Below, in pieces: positions 26,240 through 34,808 of a stretch of DNA of 64,000 bases (within the stretch, counting starts at the first letter, position 1; each line of letters starts with the position of its first letter). A model generated the notes under the pieces. The model did not search any database, was not told the origin of the DNA, and saw only the letters and a program-made list of their open reading frames with translations. The DNA lies in contig CACOYI010000002.1 of the NCBI GenBank assembly GCA_902631405.1, positions 1-64,000 on the forward strand, given 5' to 3'. Source of the DNA: K189A clade bacterium (GTDB lineage: Bacteria > Pseudomonadota > Gammaproteobacteria > Pseudomonadales > Azotimanducaceae). The position numbers and the translations under genes were made by a program.

Positions 26240-27439
26240 ATGCAGGGAAAGTTTACCATCGGTTTTGGAAGGATACTTTCGATATGTTTTTTTATGCTTT
26301 CTTGCAGCCTCCCGCGGGCGGTCTTGGCAGACGAGGTAGGGAAGGCGAGCTCTGAAGGAAAGCCTCAAGAGTTGAGGTACACCTTCTCTTGGAATTTCGA
26401 TACTGAATCAGATTTGAGTCCTCGAGGGGGCACAACGAGGGGAGCGGATGTAACCCTAGCCAAGACCCCTAGCGAGAGTTGGAAAGCCCTCCAGAAGCCT
26501 TACCAAAGTAAGTTTGAAAAGGATCGAGCAGCCATACTTGCTATGGCCGGAGAATACAGGGCTTCGTTTGATTTCATTGAAACTCTGGGTTTTTACGAAG
26601 ATCACAAACCTACACGACCCTATCAGTCATGGGGCACTGAGTATATATTCGTCGTCGAGGATCGAAGTGACTTCATAAGCCTCCAGCATATATTGGTAAT
26701 GATGATGAAGACATCGGATGGAGGGGTTACTGAACCCTATGTTGTAAAGCACTGGAGACAGGACTGGACGTATGAAGATTCCTCTATTAATCGCTATGTC
26801 GGCGACAGAACCTGGCGTTCAGAAGAGGTCCCTGACGAGCAACGACAAGGAAATTGGTCTCAGGCAGTCTTTCAGGTAGATGATTCTCCAAGATATGAAT
26901 CGATGGGTCGATGGGTGCACGCAAAAGGCTTCTCCAGCTGGATGAGTCAAGAGACTTGGCGTCCGCTGCCCAGAAGAGAGTTCAGCGTAAGAGACGATTA
27001 CGACGTGTTGATTGGCACCAATCGACACACCATTACACTAAACGGTTGGAGTCAGGAGGAAGACAATCTCAAGGTGCTTACTGGCGGGGCAAGAGATCGT
27101 GCCAAAGACGGGAGGTTACTTCCAGACTACGAGGTTAGAGGAAGAGAAGTGGGATTTAATCGTTATGAAAGAATCATAGATTTTGATTTCCAACCAGCCA
27201 AAAGATACTGGGATAGAACGTCTTATTTCTGGTCGAAGGTGCGAAAACGCTGGGAGTCCATTATGGAAAACCAAACCACACACTCTTTGATAAATGAAGG
27301 TCGAAATTCGTTTTTGATGGGAGCAATGATTGCGGCAGACACCATTTCGAGGGTCGGAGAAGCGAGCGAAAAAGATCAGATGAAGATGGTAAACGACCTT
27401 TTTGACAACTACGTAGTCGTTGGTACCGAAGTCCAGTAA
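26240..27439 (+). CDS. DUF6607-like secreted protein of the haem operon
   Basis: 399 aa with a Sec signal peptide (about residues 1-30, ending RAVLADE). The body is rich in Trp, Tyr and Arg (HWRQDWTYEDSSINRYVG, QETWRPLPRREFSVRDDYD, WDRTSYFWSKVRKRW), resembling DUF6607 from memory. Function unknown. It is the first gene after a strong Fur-like box and runs into the DUF4920 and haem-receptor genes, so it likely helps haem or iron acquisition in the periplasm or at the outer membrane. The abundance of Trp/Tyr could support haem stacking (speculative). Confidence 0.68.
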   Translation: MQGKFTIGFGRILSICFFMLSCSLPRAVLADEVGKASSEGKPQELRYTFSWNFDTESDLSPRGGTTRGADVTLAKTPSESWKALQKPYQSKFEKDRAAILAMAGEYRASFDFIETLGFYEDHKPTRPYQSWGTEYIFVVEDRSDFISLQHILVMMMKTSDGGVTEPYVVKHWRQDWTYEDSSINRYVGDRTWRSEEVPDEQRQGNWSQAVFQVDDSPRYESMGRWVHAKGFSSWMSQETWRPLPRREFSVRDDYDVLIGTNRHTITLNGWSQEEDNLKVLTGGARDRAKDGRLLPDYEVRGREVGFNRYERIIDFDFQPAKRYWDRTSYFWSKVRKRWESIMENQTTHSLINEGRNSFLMGAMIAADTISRVGEASEKDQMKMVNDLFDNYVVVGTEVQ

Positions 27440-27483
27440 AAGGCACCTTGTATCTGTCAGTTTCGCTGCTAGAATCCCGGAGG

Positions 27484-27502
27484 CTAAATGAGAATGATTC
27501 GT
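27484..27502 (+). promoter_or_regulatory. Fur-like sequence overlapping a start codon
   Basis: CTAAATGAGAATGATTCGT-like sequence in which the ATG of the DUF4920 gene lies inside AATGAGAATGATT. It matches 11 of 19 consensus positions, weaker than the others. It could be an internal operator or merely reflect the codons for MRMIRI. Confidence 0.3.
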
Positions 27503-28027
27503 ATTAAGATGATTTTGGATAAAGTTGTACCGCTTGGTGGCGCCACCCTTCGCTTTGTAATGTTATGTCTGACATTGGCCGCAGGAACCAGCTTAGCTAG
27601 CGAAGAGGCCAAAACAGTTAATGATGAAACGACGGTCCGGCTCTCCATTGGAGAGCTAATGAATCAACCTAGATTCTACTTAGATCAGTACGTCGAGTTG
27701 GTTGGGGTCGTGGGGGACGTCTGTCCTATGATGGGTTGTTGGGCTGATCTTTCCGAGTCTGGCGGTGAGCAGACCGTGAGATTCAAGGTTCCCGATGGAC
27801 AGCTGATATTTACAGCGGAAATGCGGGATGCCGAGGTACGTATTGAAGGTTTCTTTAGAGAGCACGTGTTGGACGAGAAACAGGCCAGATCATGGTTACA
27901 ACACCTAGCGGATGAGAAAGGAGAACCTTTTTCGCCTGAATCTCACTCAGGTCCATTAAGTTTTTTTCAAATTGAAGGGGACAAAGCGGAGTTATTGAAT
28001 TCAATTTATTCACTTAAAAAAAGCTGA
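27488..28027 (+). CDS. DUF4920-like exported protein
   Basis: 179 aa. A hydrophobic signal segment (about 20-37, ending TSLAS) is followed by an OB-fold-like domain with VELVGVVGDVCPMMGCWADL, the VC-x3-GCW cysteine motif of DUF4920 proteins, which suggests metal or redox chemistry. RBS GGAGG (27478-27482) fixes the ATG at 27488. It lies 48 bp after the DUF6607 gene and 136 bp before the TonB receptor, which has its own operator. Role unknown, probably periplasmic. Confidence 0.7.
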   Translation: MRMIRIKMILDKVVPLGGATLRFVMLCLTLAAGTSLASEEAKTVNDETTVRLSIGELMNQPRFYLDQYVELVGVVGDVCPMMGCWADLSESGGEQTVRFKVPDGQLIFTAEMRDAEVRIEGFFREHVLDEKQARSWLQHLADEKGEPFSPESHSGPLSFFQIEGDKAELLNSIYSLKKS

Positions 28028-28120
28028 ACAGTGGCCCTTCGGTTCGGCCTCTCGGCTAGATCGATTGGCGTGGGTGGATAGATGAATAGGTAGCGGATGC
28101 CAGGTGGTAGCGTTTGCATA

Positions 28121-28143
28121 TTTAATGAGAATGATAGTCATTC
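28121..28143 (+). promoter_or_regulatory. Fur box before haem receptor
   Basis: TTTAATGAGAATGATAGTC matches 13 of 19 consensus positions and overlaps a perfect inverted repeat GAATGA-TAG-TCATTC (28129-28143), giving overlapping hexamer arrays typical of Fur operators. It ends 20 bp before the receptor start codon, so binding would block initiation. Confidence 0.72.
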
Positions 28144-28163
28144 ACTAATGGAGAGATTTAAGT

Positions 28164-30449
28164 ATGAAGATGCTTGATAAAGGAGCGAAAGTCCTGTTCG
28201 GTGTTATGGTCGCAGCCATATCACCTTCAGCCTTTGCCGAATCAGCGGGCTCGGTGGACAGTGACGAGTACATGGAGACCGTTACGGTCATTGGCACGAA
28301 GACTGAACGAAAGATCAGTGATGTTGCCGGCTCGATTTCCGTCTTGGACGAAGAGTACATAGAGCGACAGTTAATTCAGGACATAGCGGACCTAGTAAAA
28401 TATGAACCTGGAGTTTCTGTTTCAGGCACCGGAAGTAGATTCGGTTTATCTGGCTTTGCAATACGAGGCATCGAGGGGAATCGTGTTTTGACCCTCGTTG
28501 ATGGTGTCCGGGTACCAGAGGAATTCTCGTTTGGGCCCTTCTTGAACGCGCGAAGAGATTTTGTCTCTGTAGAGAGCATCAGAATGCTCGAGATCTCGAA
28601 AGGATCTGGATCCTCGTTATATGGTAGCGACGCCTTGGGTGGAGTGGTATCTATCTTGACCAGAGGTCCAGAGGATTATGTCGATTCGAATGATCCAACG
28701 TACGTTTCTTACAAGGTTGGATACAGCAGTGAAGACACCGGTATTACGAATACCATAACTGCCGCGGCGAAGGTCGCCACTATATCCGGGTTGGTTGAGT
28801 ACTCGGCTCGATCTGCAAATGAGACAGAAACCATGGGTGTGTCTGGTTTCAATGTGGCCGCGGGTTGGCCCGGCAGTCGTCGACAAGAAGCTGATCCTAT
28901 GGATATGGAAAATACCAATCTAAGAATCGGATTGAGCATGGATGTCGGTGACCGACATGTTTTATCCGTGGACTATGAAGAGTTCACTGGAGAGACTGAT
29001 GCCAATATCCTTTCGGATGCAGGGATGAGTTATAGAGGTACGACTACCACAGGCCGAACTGCTTTAGACGAACGAGCGAGGACGAAAACCGCTCTAACCT
29101 ATCGTTTGACTGACGAGCTTCTTTTTGTTGATAGCTTGGTCTTTACTTATTATCAGCAGGAATCAGAAAATGATCAGCTCACACGAGACTCGCGTGTCTC
29201 ATTCATGGGGCCGGGTACGAGAAACAGCTTTTCTGAGTTTGATCAGGACATCGAGGGTTACTACGGCCAAGCAACTAGTAACTTTATGACAGGCTCCGTC
29301 AGCCACTCTTTAACATATGGCGTGGATTACTACGAAAAAGAAAGCATGGGTTACAGAACAGCCGAAACATTTAACGCTCAGGGCATTCAAATGCCTGAAT
29401 TCTATGCTTATCCGACGAGGGACTACCCTATAACGAGGGTTGATCAGCTTGGAGTTTTCATACAGAACGAGATGAGTTTTATGGATGGCAAGTTGCTACT
29501 TACACCCTCCTACAGATACGACGATTACGATGCGGAAACGCTTCCCGACCTAATCTGGGTTAACGGGCATATCGGCGATGATCTGCCAAAGGACTATGCT
29601 GACAGCGCAGGAACCTTCCAACTGAGCGGCCTTTATGGCTTAAATGACAAATGGAGTCTCTATTTGAGATATAGCGAAGGGTTCAGAGCACCGCCCGCCG
29701 ACTCAGTTAACTCTGGTTTTAGGAATCTAATTGGCGGCTATAAGGTAGTCAGTAATCCAACGCTAACCTCCGAGACCAGTTCGGGCTATGAAGGCGGAAT
29801 CAGATATTCTGCAGAGCGTATGTACGTAAACCTTGCTTGGTATCAGACAGACTATGAAGATTTCATTGAGGAAAATGTCATTGCTCCCCAGTTCCTGATG
29901 TTTGGAGGCGTCGATCCTTCAGATGGCTTGCTGGCCTTTACGACAATTAACCGTGGAGAGGCAACCATTGACGGTTGGGAGCTTTCAGCTCGTATGACGC
30001 TGTCACATATTTTCAACAGCTGGGATACCTCCGATAGCGGATGGATGGATAATTTCAATGTGAGGTTTGCGATTACGGGGGCGGAAGGCAAAGACACCGT
30101 CTCCAATCAACCTATCGATAGCATAGAGCCGTTGAACGGCGCGCTTGGAATTTCCTACGAATCAGCTGATGGAAATTGGGGTGCTGAATTGTCGACCGTG
30201 TTCTACGACGGGAAGGATCCTGATGATATTGCTTCCGCAAATAGGCATATTTCAAGTGGCTATGGGGTCGTGGATCTGACGGGCTTTTACAACATAGGTC
30301 AGCGAATTTCGATAAACGCAGGTGCGTTTAATCTTATGGATAAGACCTATATGAGGTGGGTTGATACCGTCTCAGTCGGGCGGGACGCTCCTGAGAGATT
30401 TACTCAGCCAGGCATCCACTTCGGCATAAACGCGAGAATCACGCTTTGA
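28164..30449 (+). CDS. TonB-dependent haem/haemoglobin receptor
   Basis: 761-aa outer-membrane beta-barrel importing haem or haem proteins with TonB energy. Signal peptide about 1-25, TonB-box-like METVTVIG, plug domain (ADLVKYEPGVSVSG, FAIRGIEGNRVLTLVDGVRVPE, ISKGSGSSLYGSDALGGVVS) and a 22-strand-type barrel ending GIHFGINARITL. The RGIEGNRV/DGVR/YGSDALGGVV set is typical of the haemoglobin-transferrin-lactoferrin receptor family. RBS GGAGAG. Followed by hmuTUV with an overlapping start, which supports haem as substrate. Confidence 0.92.
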   Translation: MKMLDKGAKVLFGVMVAAISPSAFAESAGSVDSDEYMETVTVIGTKTERKISDVAGSISVLDEEYIERQLIQDIADLVKYEPGVSVSGTGSRFGLSGFAIRGIEGNRVLTLVDGVRVPEEFSFGPFLNARRDFVSVESIRMLEISKGSGSSLYGSDALGGVVSILTRGPEDYVDSNDPTYVSYKVGYSSEDTGITNTITAAAKVATISGLVEYSARSANETETMGVSGFNVAAGWPGSRRQEADPMDMENTNLRIGLSMDVGDRHVLSVDYEEFTGETDANILSDAGMSYRGTTTTGRTALDERARTKTALTYRLTDELLFVDSLVFTYYQQESENDQLTRDSRVSFMGPGTRNSFSEFDQDIEGYYGQATSNFMTGSVSHSLTYGVDYYEKESMGYRTAETFNAQGIQMPEFYAYPTRDYPITRVDQLGVFIQNEMSFMDGKLLLTPSYRYDDYDAETLPDLIWVNGHIGDDLPKDYADSAGTFQLSGLYGLNDKWSLYLRYSEGFRAPPADSVNSGFRNLIGGYKVVSNPTLTSETSSGYEGGIRYSAERMYVNLAWYQTDYEDFIEENVIAPQFLMFGGVDPSDGLLAFTTINRGEATIDGWELSARMTLSHIFNSWDTSDSGWMDNFNVRFAITGAEGKDTVSNQPIDSIEPLNGALGISYESADGNWGAELSTVFYDGKDPDDIASANRHISSGYGVVDLTGFYNIGQRISINAGAFNLMDKTYMRWVDTVSVGRDAPERFTQPGIHFGINARITL

Positions 30450-31294
30450 GATTTTTTGCACTTTTAGCCACGTTGGTTGCGGGGACAAGCTTAGCTTGTC
30501 CCCCAAAGCCGCAGGATCCCAGTCGGATAGCTGTAGCTGGCGGTTCGGTCGCTGAAATCATCTATTTGCTGGGTCAAGAACACAAAATTATAGCTGCAGA
30601 CCGGACATCGAATTATCCGCCAGAGGCGCTTGAGCTACCCTCCATCGGATATGTTCGAGCACTCTCGACAGAAGGCGTTCTCTCTCTCGAGCCGACTCTG
30701 ATACTCGGAGAGGATGACACAGGGCCCCCTGTGGTGATTGAGCAGCTGGAAAAAGTTGGCGTAGATGTTGCGATTGTACCTGAGCGTACTGATGCAGACG
30801 GAATAATAGAAAAAATCGTTTGCATCGCAGGATTGATTGACGCCCCTGAGGACTCTCTAAAAAACGCGTTAGCAGATATGCAGGAAGATTATGAGTTTTT
30901 AAAAGCCAATAAATTCGACTCGGACTCGAGAGTCGCTATCCTTTTATCTCTGCAAGATGGGGTTCCTACGGCTGGAGGAACAGGAACTTCAGCGGACGGG
31001 GTAATGAAAATGGCGGGCCTAAATAACGTTTTTGGCTCCTTTGATGGTTGGAAACCGGTGGCATCAGAATCCATGGTAGAAATGAATCCAGAATATATAT
31101 TCATGCCATCGAGGAGTGTCGCGATGAATGGCGGCTTAGAACAGATTATTGCCAATCCGATAATCGCACTTACTGATGCCGGGAGAAACGGGAATATCTT
31201 TGAGGTAGATGGCATGGCCCTTCTCGGATTCGGCCCGAGGACGTTATCTGTGGCCAGAGAGCTTGCGCAGCAGGTTGGTGGAAGCGAAGAATAA
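30446..31294 (+). CDS. hmuT: Haem ABC transporter periplasmic binding protein
   Basis: 282 aa. TTG start overlaps the receptor stop (TTGA). Signal peptide about 1-17 (ends SLA-C, so a lipoprotein is possible). Family motifs are RIAVAGGSVAEIIYLLGQ, SIGYVRALSTEGVLSLEPTLIL with the conserved Tyr region used for haem coordination in HmuT/ShuT, and GGTGTSADGVMKMAGL. It carries haem from receptor to permease. No other start with a better RBS was seen. Confidence 0.9.
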   Translation: MRFFALLATLVAGTSLACPPKPQDPSRIAVAGGSVAEIIYLLGQEHKIIAADRTSNYPPEALELPSIGYVRALSTEGVLSLEPTLILGEDDTGPPVVIEQLEKVGVDVAIVPERTDADGIIEKIVCIAGLIDAPEDSLKNALADMQEDYEFLKANKFDSDSRVAILLSLQDGVPTAGGTGTSADGVMKMAGLNNVFGSFDGWKPVASESMVEMNPEYIFMPSRSVAMNGGLEQIIANPIIALTDAGRNGNIFEVDGMALLGFGPRTLSVARELAQQVGGSEE

Positions 31295-31305
31295 CTCCAG
31301 ACCAT

Positions 31306-32358
31306 TTGATTAGTAAAACTGACAGCCCACCGCGGACTGATTCCGCAGAGATTGCAACCGGACGGTCTTCAAGAAAAATCAAAATCTTGATTTTGCTTTC
31401 AGGTTTCGGCGTCGCTTTCCTTACCGCAATAAAAATCGGAGCCGTCCCTATTGATTTAGGGGATTTGTTTGCGGGGACGGCTAGCTTTGTCAAAACGCAA
31501 GTATTTTACAACATCAGGCTTCCACGCGTGATTTTGGCCGCGTTGGTGGGTTGCTCCTTAGCGATCTCTGGAGCCGCCCTGCAGGGGCTTTTAAGAAATC
31601 CTCTGGCCGACCCTGGATTGATCGGCGTTTCTAGTGGTGCTGCCCTGGGTGCGATTTCAATGATCGTTCTAGGAGAGATGCTCGAATTACCAGATGAGTT
31701 GCGCCCCTATGCCTTGCCTGTATCGGCAATAATTGGTGCAATCTCAGTAACGTCGTTGCTCTTCGTTTTCGCCCAAAGTAGGAGGCAGTTTGCGGTAGTT
31801 ACCATTCTTCTAGTCGGTATTGCTATAAATGCACTGGCAGGTGTCGGGATTGGCATCTTTCAATACATTAGCGATGATAGTCAGTTAAGGACCCTGACTT
31901 TCTGGATGATGGGGAGTCTTGGAAGAGGTACGTGGGACATGCTGGTTCCCGCAGCGCTTTTGATCGGAGTTTCAAGCCTTCTTATATTCAAAAGTTCCAG
32001 AGAGCTCGATTTAATTCAATTGGGAGAGCCAGAGGCTGAATTTCTCGGTGTGGACGTGCAGGCGCTAAAGCGGAGGATTATTTTGGGTTCAGCGATTGGA
32101 GTAGGGGCGGCGGTCTCGCTATCTGGTATGATTGGATTCATCGGCCTTGTTGTTCCACATTTGGTTAGGCTAGGTGTTGGAGTGCCCCACAAGGTTGTCA
32201 TCATTGGTTCTGCGATTCTTGGTGCAGCACTGCTTGTTATGGCAGACCTCGTAGCACGAGTGACTATTCCGCCAGCTGAGGTCCCAGTTAGTATCATCAC
32301 CAGTGCAATTGGCGCCCCCTTCTTTCTTTGGTTGATTTTAAGGGAGCGCAACCTTTGA
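31306..32358 (+). CDS. hmuU: Haem ABC transporter permease
   Basis: 350 aa FecCD-type inner-membrane permease. TTG start at 31306, 11 bp after hmuT. After a polar N-terminal stretch of about 25 residues come about nine hydrophobic helices. Motifs RLPRVILAALVGCSLAISGAALQG, GLLRNPLADPGLIGVSSG and GFIGLVVPHLVRLGVG (ATPase contact) are visible. The stop overlaps the TTG of hmuV. Substrate inferred from the operon. Confidence 0.91.
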   Translation: MISKTDSPPRTDSAEIATGRSSRKIKILILLSGFGVAFLTAIKIGAVPIDLGDLFAGTASFVKTQVFYNIRLPRVILAALVGCSLAISGAALQGLLRNPLADPGLIGVSSGAALGAISMIVLGEMLELPDELRPYALPVSAIIGAISVTSLLFVFAQSRRQFAVVTILLVGIAINALAGVGIGIFQYISDDSQLRTLTFWMMGSLGRGTWDMLVPAALLIGVSSLLIFKSSRELDLIQLGEPEAEFLGVDVQALKRRIILGSAIGVGAAVSLSGMIGFIGLVVPHLVRLGVGVPHKVVIIGSAILGAALLVMADLVARVTIPPAEVPVSIITSAIGAPFFLWLILRERNL

Positions 32359-33128
32359 GCATCGAAATTGAAAACCTGAGCCTCCAATTGGGTGGTGTCG
32401 ATATTCTTAGTGGAGTGAAGGCACAGCTAGACTCAGGATCAATCAATGTTCTGGCAGGGCCGAATGGTGCCGGAAAAACATCGCTTCTTCGGGTGCTTTG
32501 CGGAGAATTGAGACCAAACAAAGGCCGTGTGCTGATTGATGGATCGACGTTAGATAGTTTTTCACTTGAAGAGCTTGCCAAAAAGCGATGCGTAATGACC
32601 CAGTCTACGATGGTAGTTTTTGATTTTACCGCTCTGGAAATCCTTGAAATGTCCTGGCTGTCAGGGCCAAAGAATAAGTTCATGGATCAGTTGGAAGACT
32701 TTTGTAATCGATGTGAGGTTATGCATCTGGTTCACAGAAAGTTCAGAAGTCTTTCAGGTGGAGAAAAACAGCGTGTTTTATTTGTCAGAGCTCTTCTTCA
32801 GGTTTCTTCCCAGCGTCCCTCTGATGGCAGCAGTCAGTATCTTTTTCTTGATGAGCCAACGTCCAACCTAGATATTGCTCACGAGTTGACGCTCTTGAGT
32901 GTCTGCCGGGAAAGAGCTAGGGAAGGGTTTGGTGTTGTTATTGTCCTCCATGATTTGAACTTGGCTAGTCGTTTTGCTGACAGCATTCTACTTTTGCAGG
33001 AAGGCAAGCTCAGAGCGGTTGGGAGGCCGGAAGAGGTTTTAGATGGGAATGTGTTGAGCTCCCTTTATGGCACAGATATTGTGGTGGAAAATAACAAAAC
33101 CGTGGGGCGTTTGGTTATTCATTCTTAG
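32355..33128 (+). CDS. hmuV: Haem ABC transporter ATPase
   Basis: ATPase driving HmuTU. The open frame begins at 32328, but TTG at 32355 is preferred: AGGGAG lies upstream, it overlaps the hmuU stop as TTGA, and MSIEIENLSLQLGG is the normal N-terminus, giving 257 aa. Walker A GPNGAGKTS, signature LSGGEKQRV, Walker B YLFLDEPTSNLD and the H-loop VLHDLNLASRF are all present. Confidence 0.92.
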   Translation: MSIEIENLSLQLGGVDILSGVKAQLDSGSINVLAGPNGAGKTSLLRVLCGELRPNKGRVLIDGSTLDSFSLEELAKKRCVMTQSTMVVFDFTALEILEMSWLSGPKNKFMDQLEDFCNRCEVMHLVHRKFRSLSGGEKQRVLFVRALLQVSSQRPSDGSSQYLFLDEPTSNLDIAHELTLLSVCRERAREGFGVVIVLHDLNLASRFADSILLLQEGKLRAVGRPEEVLDGNVLSSLYGTDIVVENNKTVGRLVIHS

Positions 33129-33136
33129 GAGAAGTT

Positions 33137-33439
33137 ATGTATTTAGCAATGAATCGCTTTGAGATCGCGAGAGGCTTTGAAGAGGGATTCGAGAAACTTT
33201 GGCGGGAGCGGGATTCCTACCTACATACCGTTCCAGGGTTCAAAACGTTCTCGTTATTGAAAGGCACGCAGACAGACGATTACACGCTTTATGCTTCTCA
33301 TACCGTTTGGGAATCCCGTGAGGCTTTTGAGGATTGGACGCAATCCGAGTCTTTTAAGAAGGCCCACGCGCAAGCTAAAGCGCCAAAGGGGACTTATTTA
33401 GGTCATCCGAACTTGGAGCTGTTTGAAGCAGTTTTGTAA
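33137..33439 (+). CDS. IsdG-like haem-degrading monooxygenase
   Basis: 100-aa ferredoxin-fold (ABM) protein placed 8 bp after hmuV. Asn6, Trp67 and His77 coincide in spacing with the Asn-Trp-His triad of IsdG/IsdI enzymes, which ruffle haem and open it to release iron. Sequence pattern NRFEIARGFEEGFEKLWRER..VPGF is typical of IsdG/HmuQ-type relatives. RBS GGAG. As the last gene of the haem-uptake operon it would free iron in the cytoplasm. General ABM oxygenase is the alternative, but context and triad favour haem. Confidence 0.88.
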   Translation: MYLAMNRFEIARGFEEGFEKLWRERDSYLHTVPGFKTFSLLKGTQTDDYTLYASHTVWESREAFEDWTQSESFKKAHAQAKAPKGTYLGHPNLELFEAVL

Positions 33440-33449
33440 AGATCAAAGC

Positions 33450-34586
33450 TTAGATACCCTGAAATGTGACTACATAGATTGCAATAGACCCAACAATTAT
33501 CGACCCGGTCACGATACCAAGAGAAATATATTTGATAGGTCCCATGGATTGATAGGCAAGCCCTTTCTCTTCAAGAGCCTTATTACGGCGCTGCCACATC
33601 CACAGTCCTGATAAAGACATCACAACTGTGAGAGTTCCAAAAGAAAAATAAATTAACTTTGATAGAAGCCCACCGAAATCACCGAAATGCAATGGGTCTA
33701 CGCTCTCAAACAATCTTTTTGATAAAGAACTTGTCCGGGAATCGGAGACGTCTATCGCCTCAGCTTTGAAAGGATGTACAAGCACCTGGTTTGCCCTGTT
33801 TCTCACAAGCAATGTATTGACTTGGCCCTCTATCCTATAGGGGCTCACTGTTTCCTTTGTGATGCGGGGCAACATAATCATTTTTATATCCAGGTCGGAT
33901 ATTTTTGATTTCGCAGTTGCTATCGCATTATCCACGGAGATTATTGGGGATTTCTCGGTAGTTTGAGGATCAACATCTATTTTGGGTCCAGGGTAAATGA
34001 AAGCGTCATTCAGATCGTTCCCAGCTCTCTCAACAAAATACCAAGCTCCTGTTGCGCCGATTATCATCAAAAACCAGATAGACCAAATACCCGCTAATCT
34101 GTGGAGATCGCCGAAAAAAATCCTTCTGGTTCTGTTGACTCTTAAGCGAAACCATCCCAACCACCATTTCTTGTAGACCACCAGTCCAGTTATTAAAGAA
34201 GCGATCAAAACAAATCCAAAACTGCTGACGATATAGAGCCCGATTCCGAATGGAATTAACAAGAATCTGTGAAGATCTCTCAGAAATCTTTGGATGCTTG
34301 CATACCAAGGGAGATCGCCTAGAACCTCTCCTGTATAGGGGTTAAAGAAAACTCGTCGCATTAACTGGTCTTCATTAATCATTAGTCCCACGGAGGCGAA
34401 GTTGCGGTAAAGAGGTGCTTCAATGTAGCTTAAGTCTCCCTCTGGATAGCTCTCTTGATAGTTTTTAATCATCTCGCCCCAGGCGATCGGTCTATCCGAT
34501 GGGTCCACGCGGAGCATTGGATTGACTAACCAATCTAGTTCCCGACTAACCGTCGCCAGAGTGCCGGTTGCGCAGATGATGATCAT
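33450..34586 (-). CDS. PepSY-associated TM protein (start uncertain)
   Basis: Inner-membrane protein of at least 378 aa with three to four helices and two PepSY-like periplasmic regions (RRVFFNPYTGEVLGDL, LHRFLLIPFGIGLYIVSSFGF, DLHRLAGIWSIWFLMIIGATGAWYF). Such proteins accompany siderophore and haem receptors, and some act as ferric reductases. The first ATG (34586) lies inside the first helix. The frame stays open upstream to 34685 and encodes the expected KKSAFRFHAWIGYKL, but contains no ATG, GTG or TTG. The true start may be an ATT (34670) or ATA (34661). It converges on the haem operon. Confidence 0.85.
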   Translation of the reverse strand: MIIICATGTLATVSRELDWLVNPMLRVDPSDRPIAWGEMIKNYQESYPEGDLSYIEAPLYRNFASVGLMINEDQLMRRVFFNPYTGEVLGDLPWYASIQRFLRDLHRFLLIPFGIGLYIVSSFGFVLIASLITGLVVYKKWWLGWFRLRVNRTRRIFFGDLHRLAGIWSIWFLMIIGATGAWYFVERAGNDLNDAFIYPGPKIDVDPQTTEKSPIISVDNAIATAKSKISDLDIKMIMLPRITKETVSPYRIEGQVNTLLVRNRANQVLVHPFKAEAIDVSDSRTSSLSKRLFESVDPLHFGDFGGLLSKLIYFSFGTLTVVMSLSGLWMWQRRNKALEEKGLAYQSMGPIKYISLGIVTGSIIVGSIAIYVVTFQGI

Positions 34587-34808
34587 AAAGATGCATAGCT
34601 TGTAGCCAATCCATGCGTGGAATCTAAACGCGGATTTTTTACTGACCTTATTTTGATTTATGGTGTTAATAACAAGGCCGTTTTATTATATAGAAGCTTG
34701 ATTATACTTGAGTTTTGGCGTCGACGAGGGTGTCTGTGTGGTGGGGGCGAAGCGCCAGGTCGAAGGATTTTATGTCAATACAACAACAACTAACTGATGG
34801 TTGATCAA

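Noticed and set aside
28028-28080. Hairpin-like GGCC repeats after the DUF4920 gene
   Set aside because: Short stems and no T-tract; not convincing as a terminator.
28617-28939. Minus-strand frames inside the haem receptor gene
   Set aside because: They are antisense shadows of a well-supported receptor and show no protein-like motifs.
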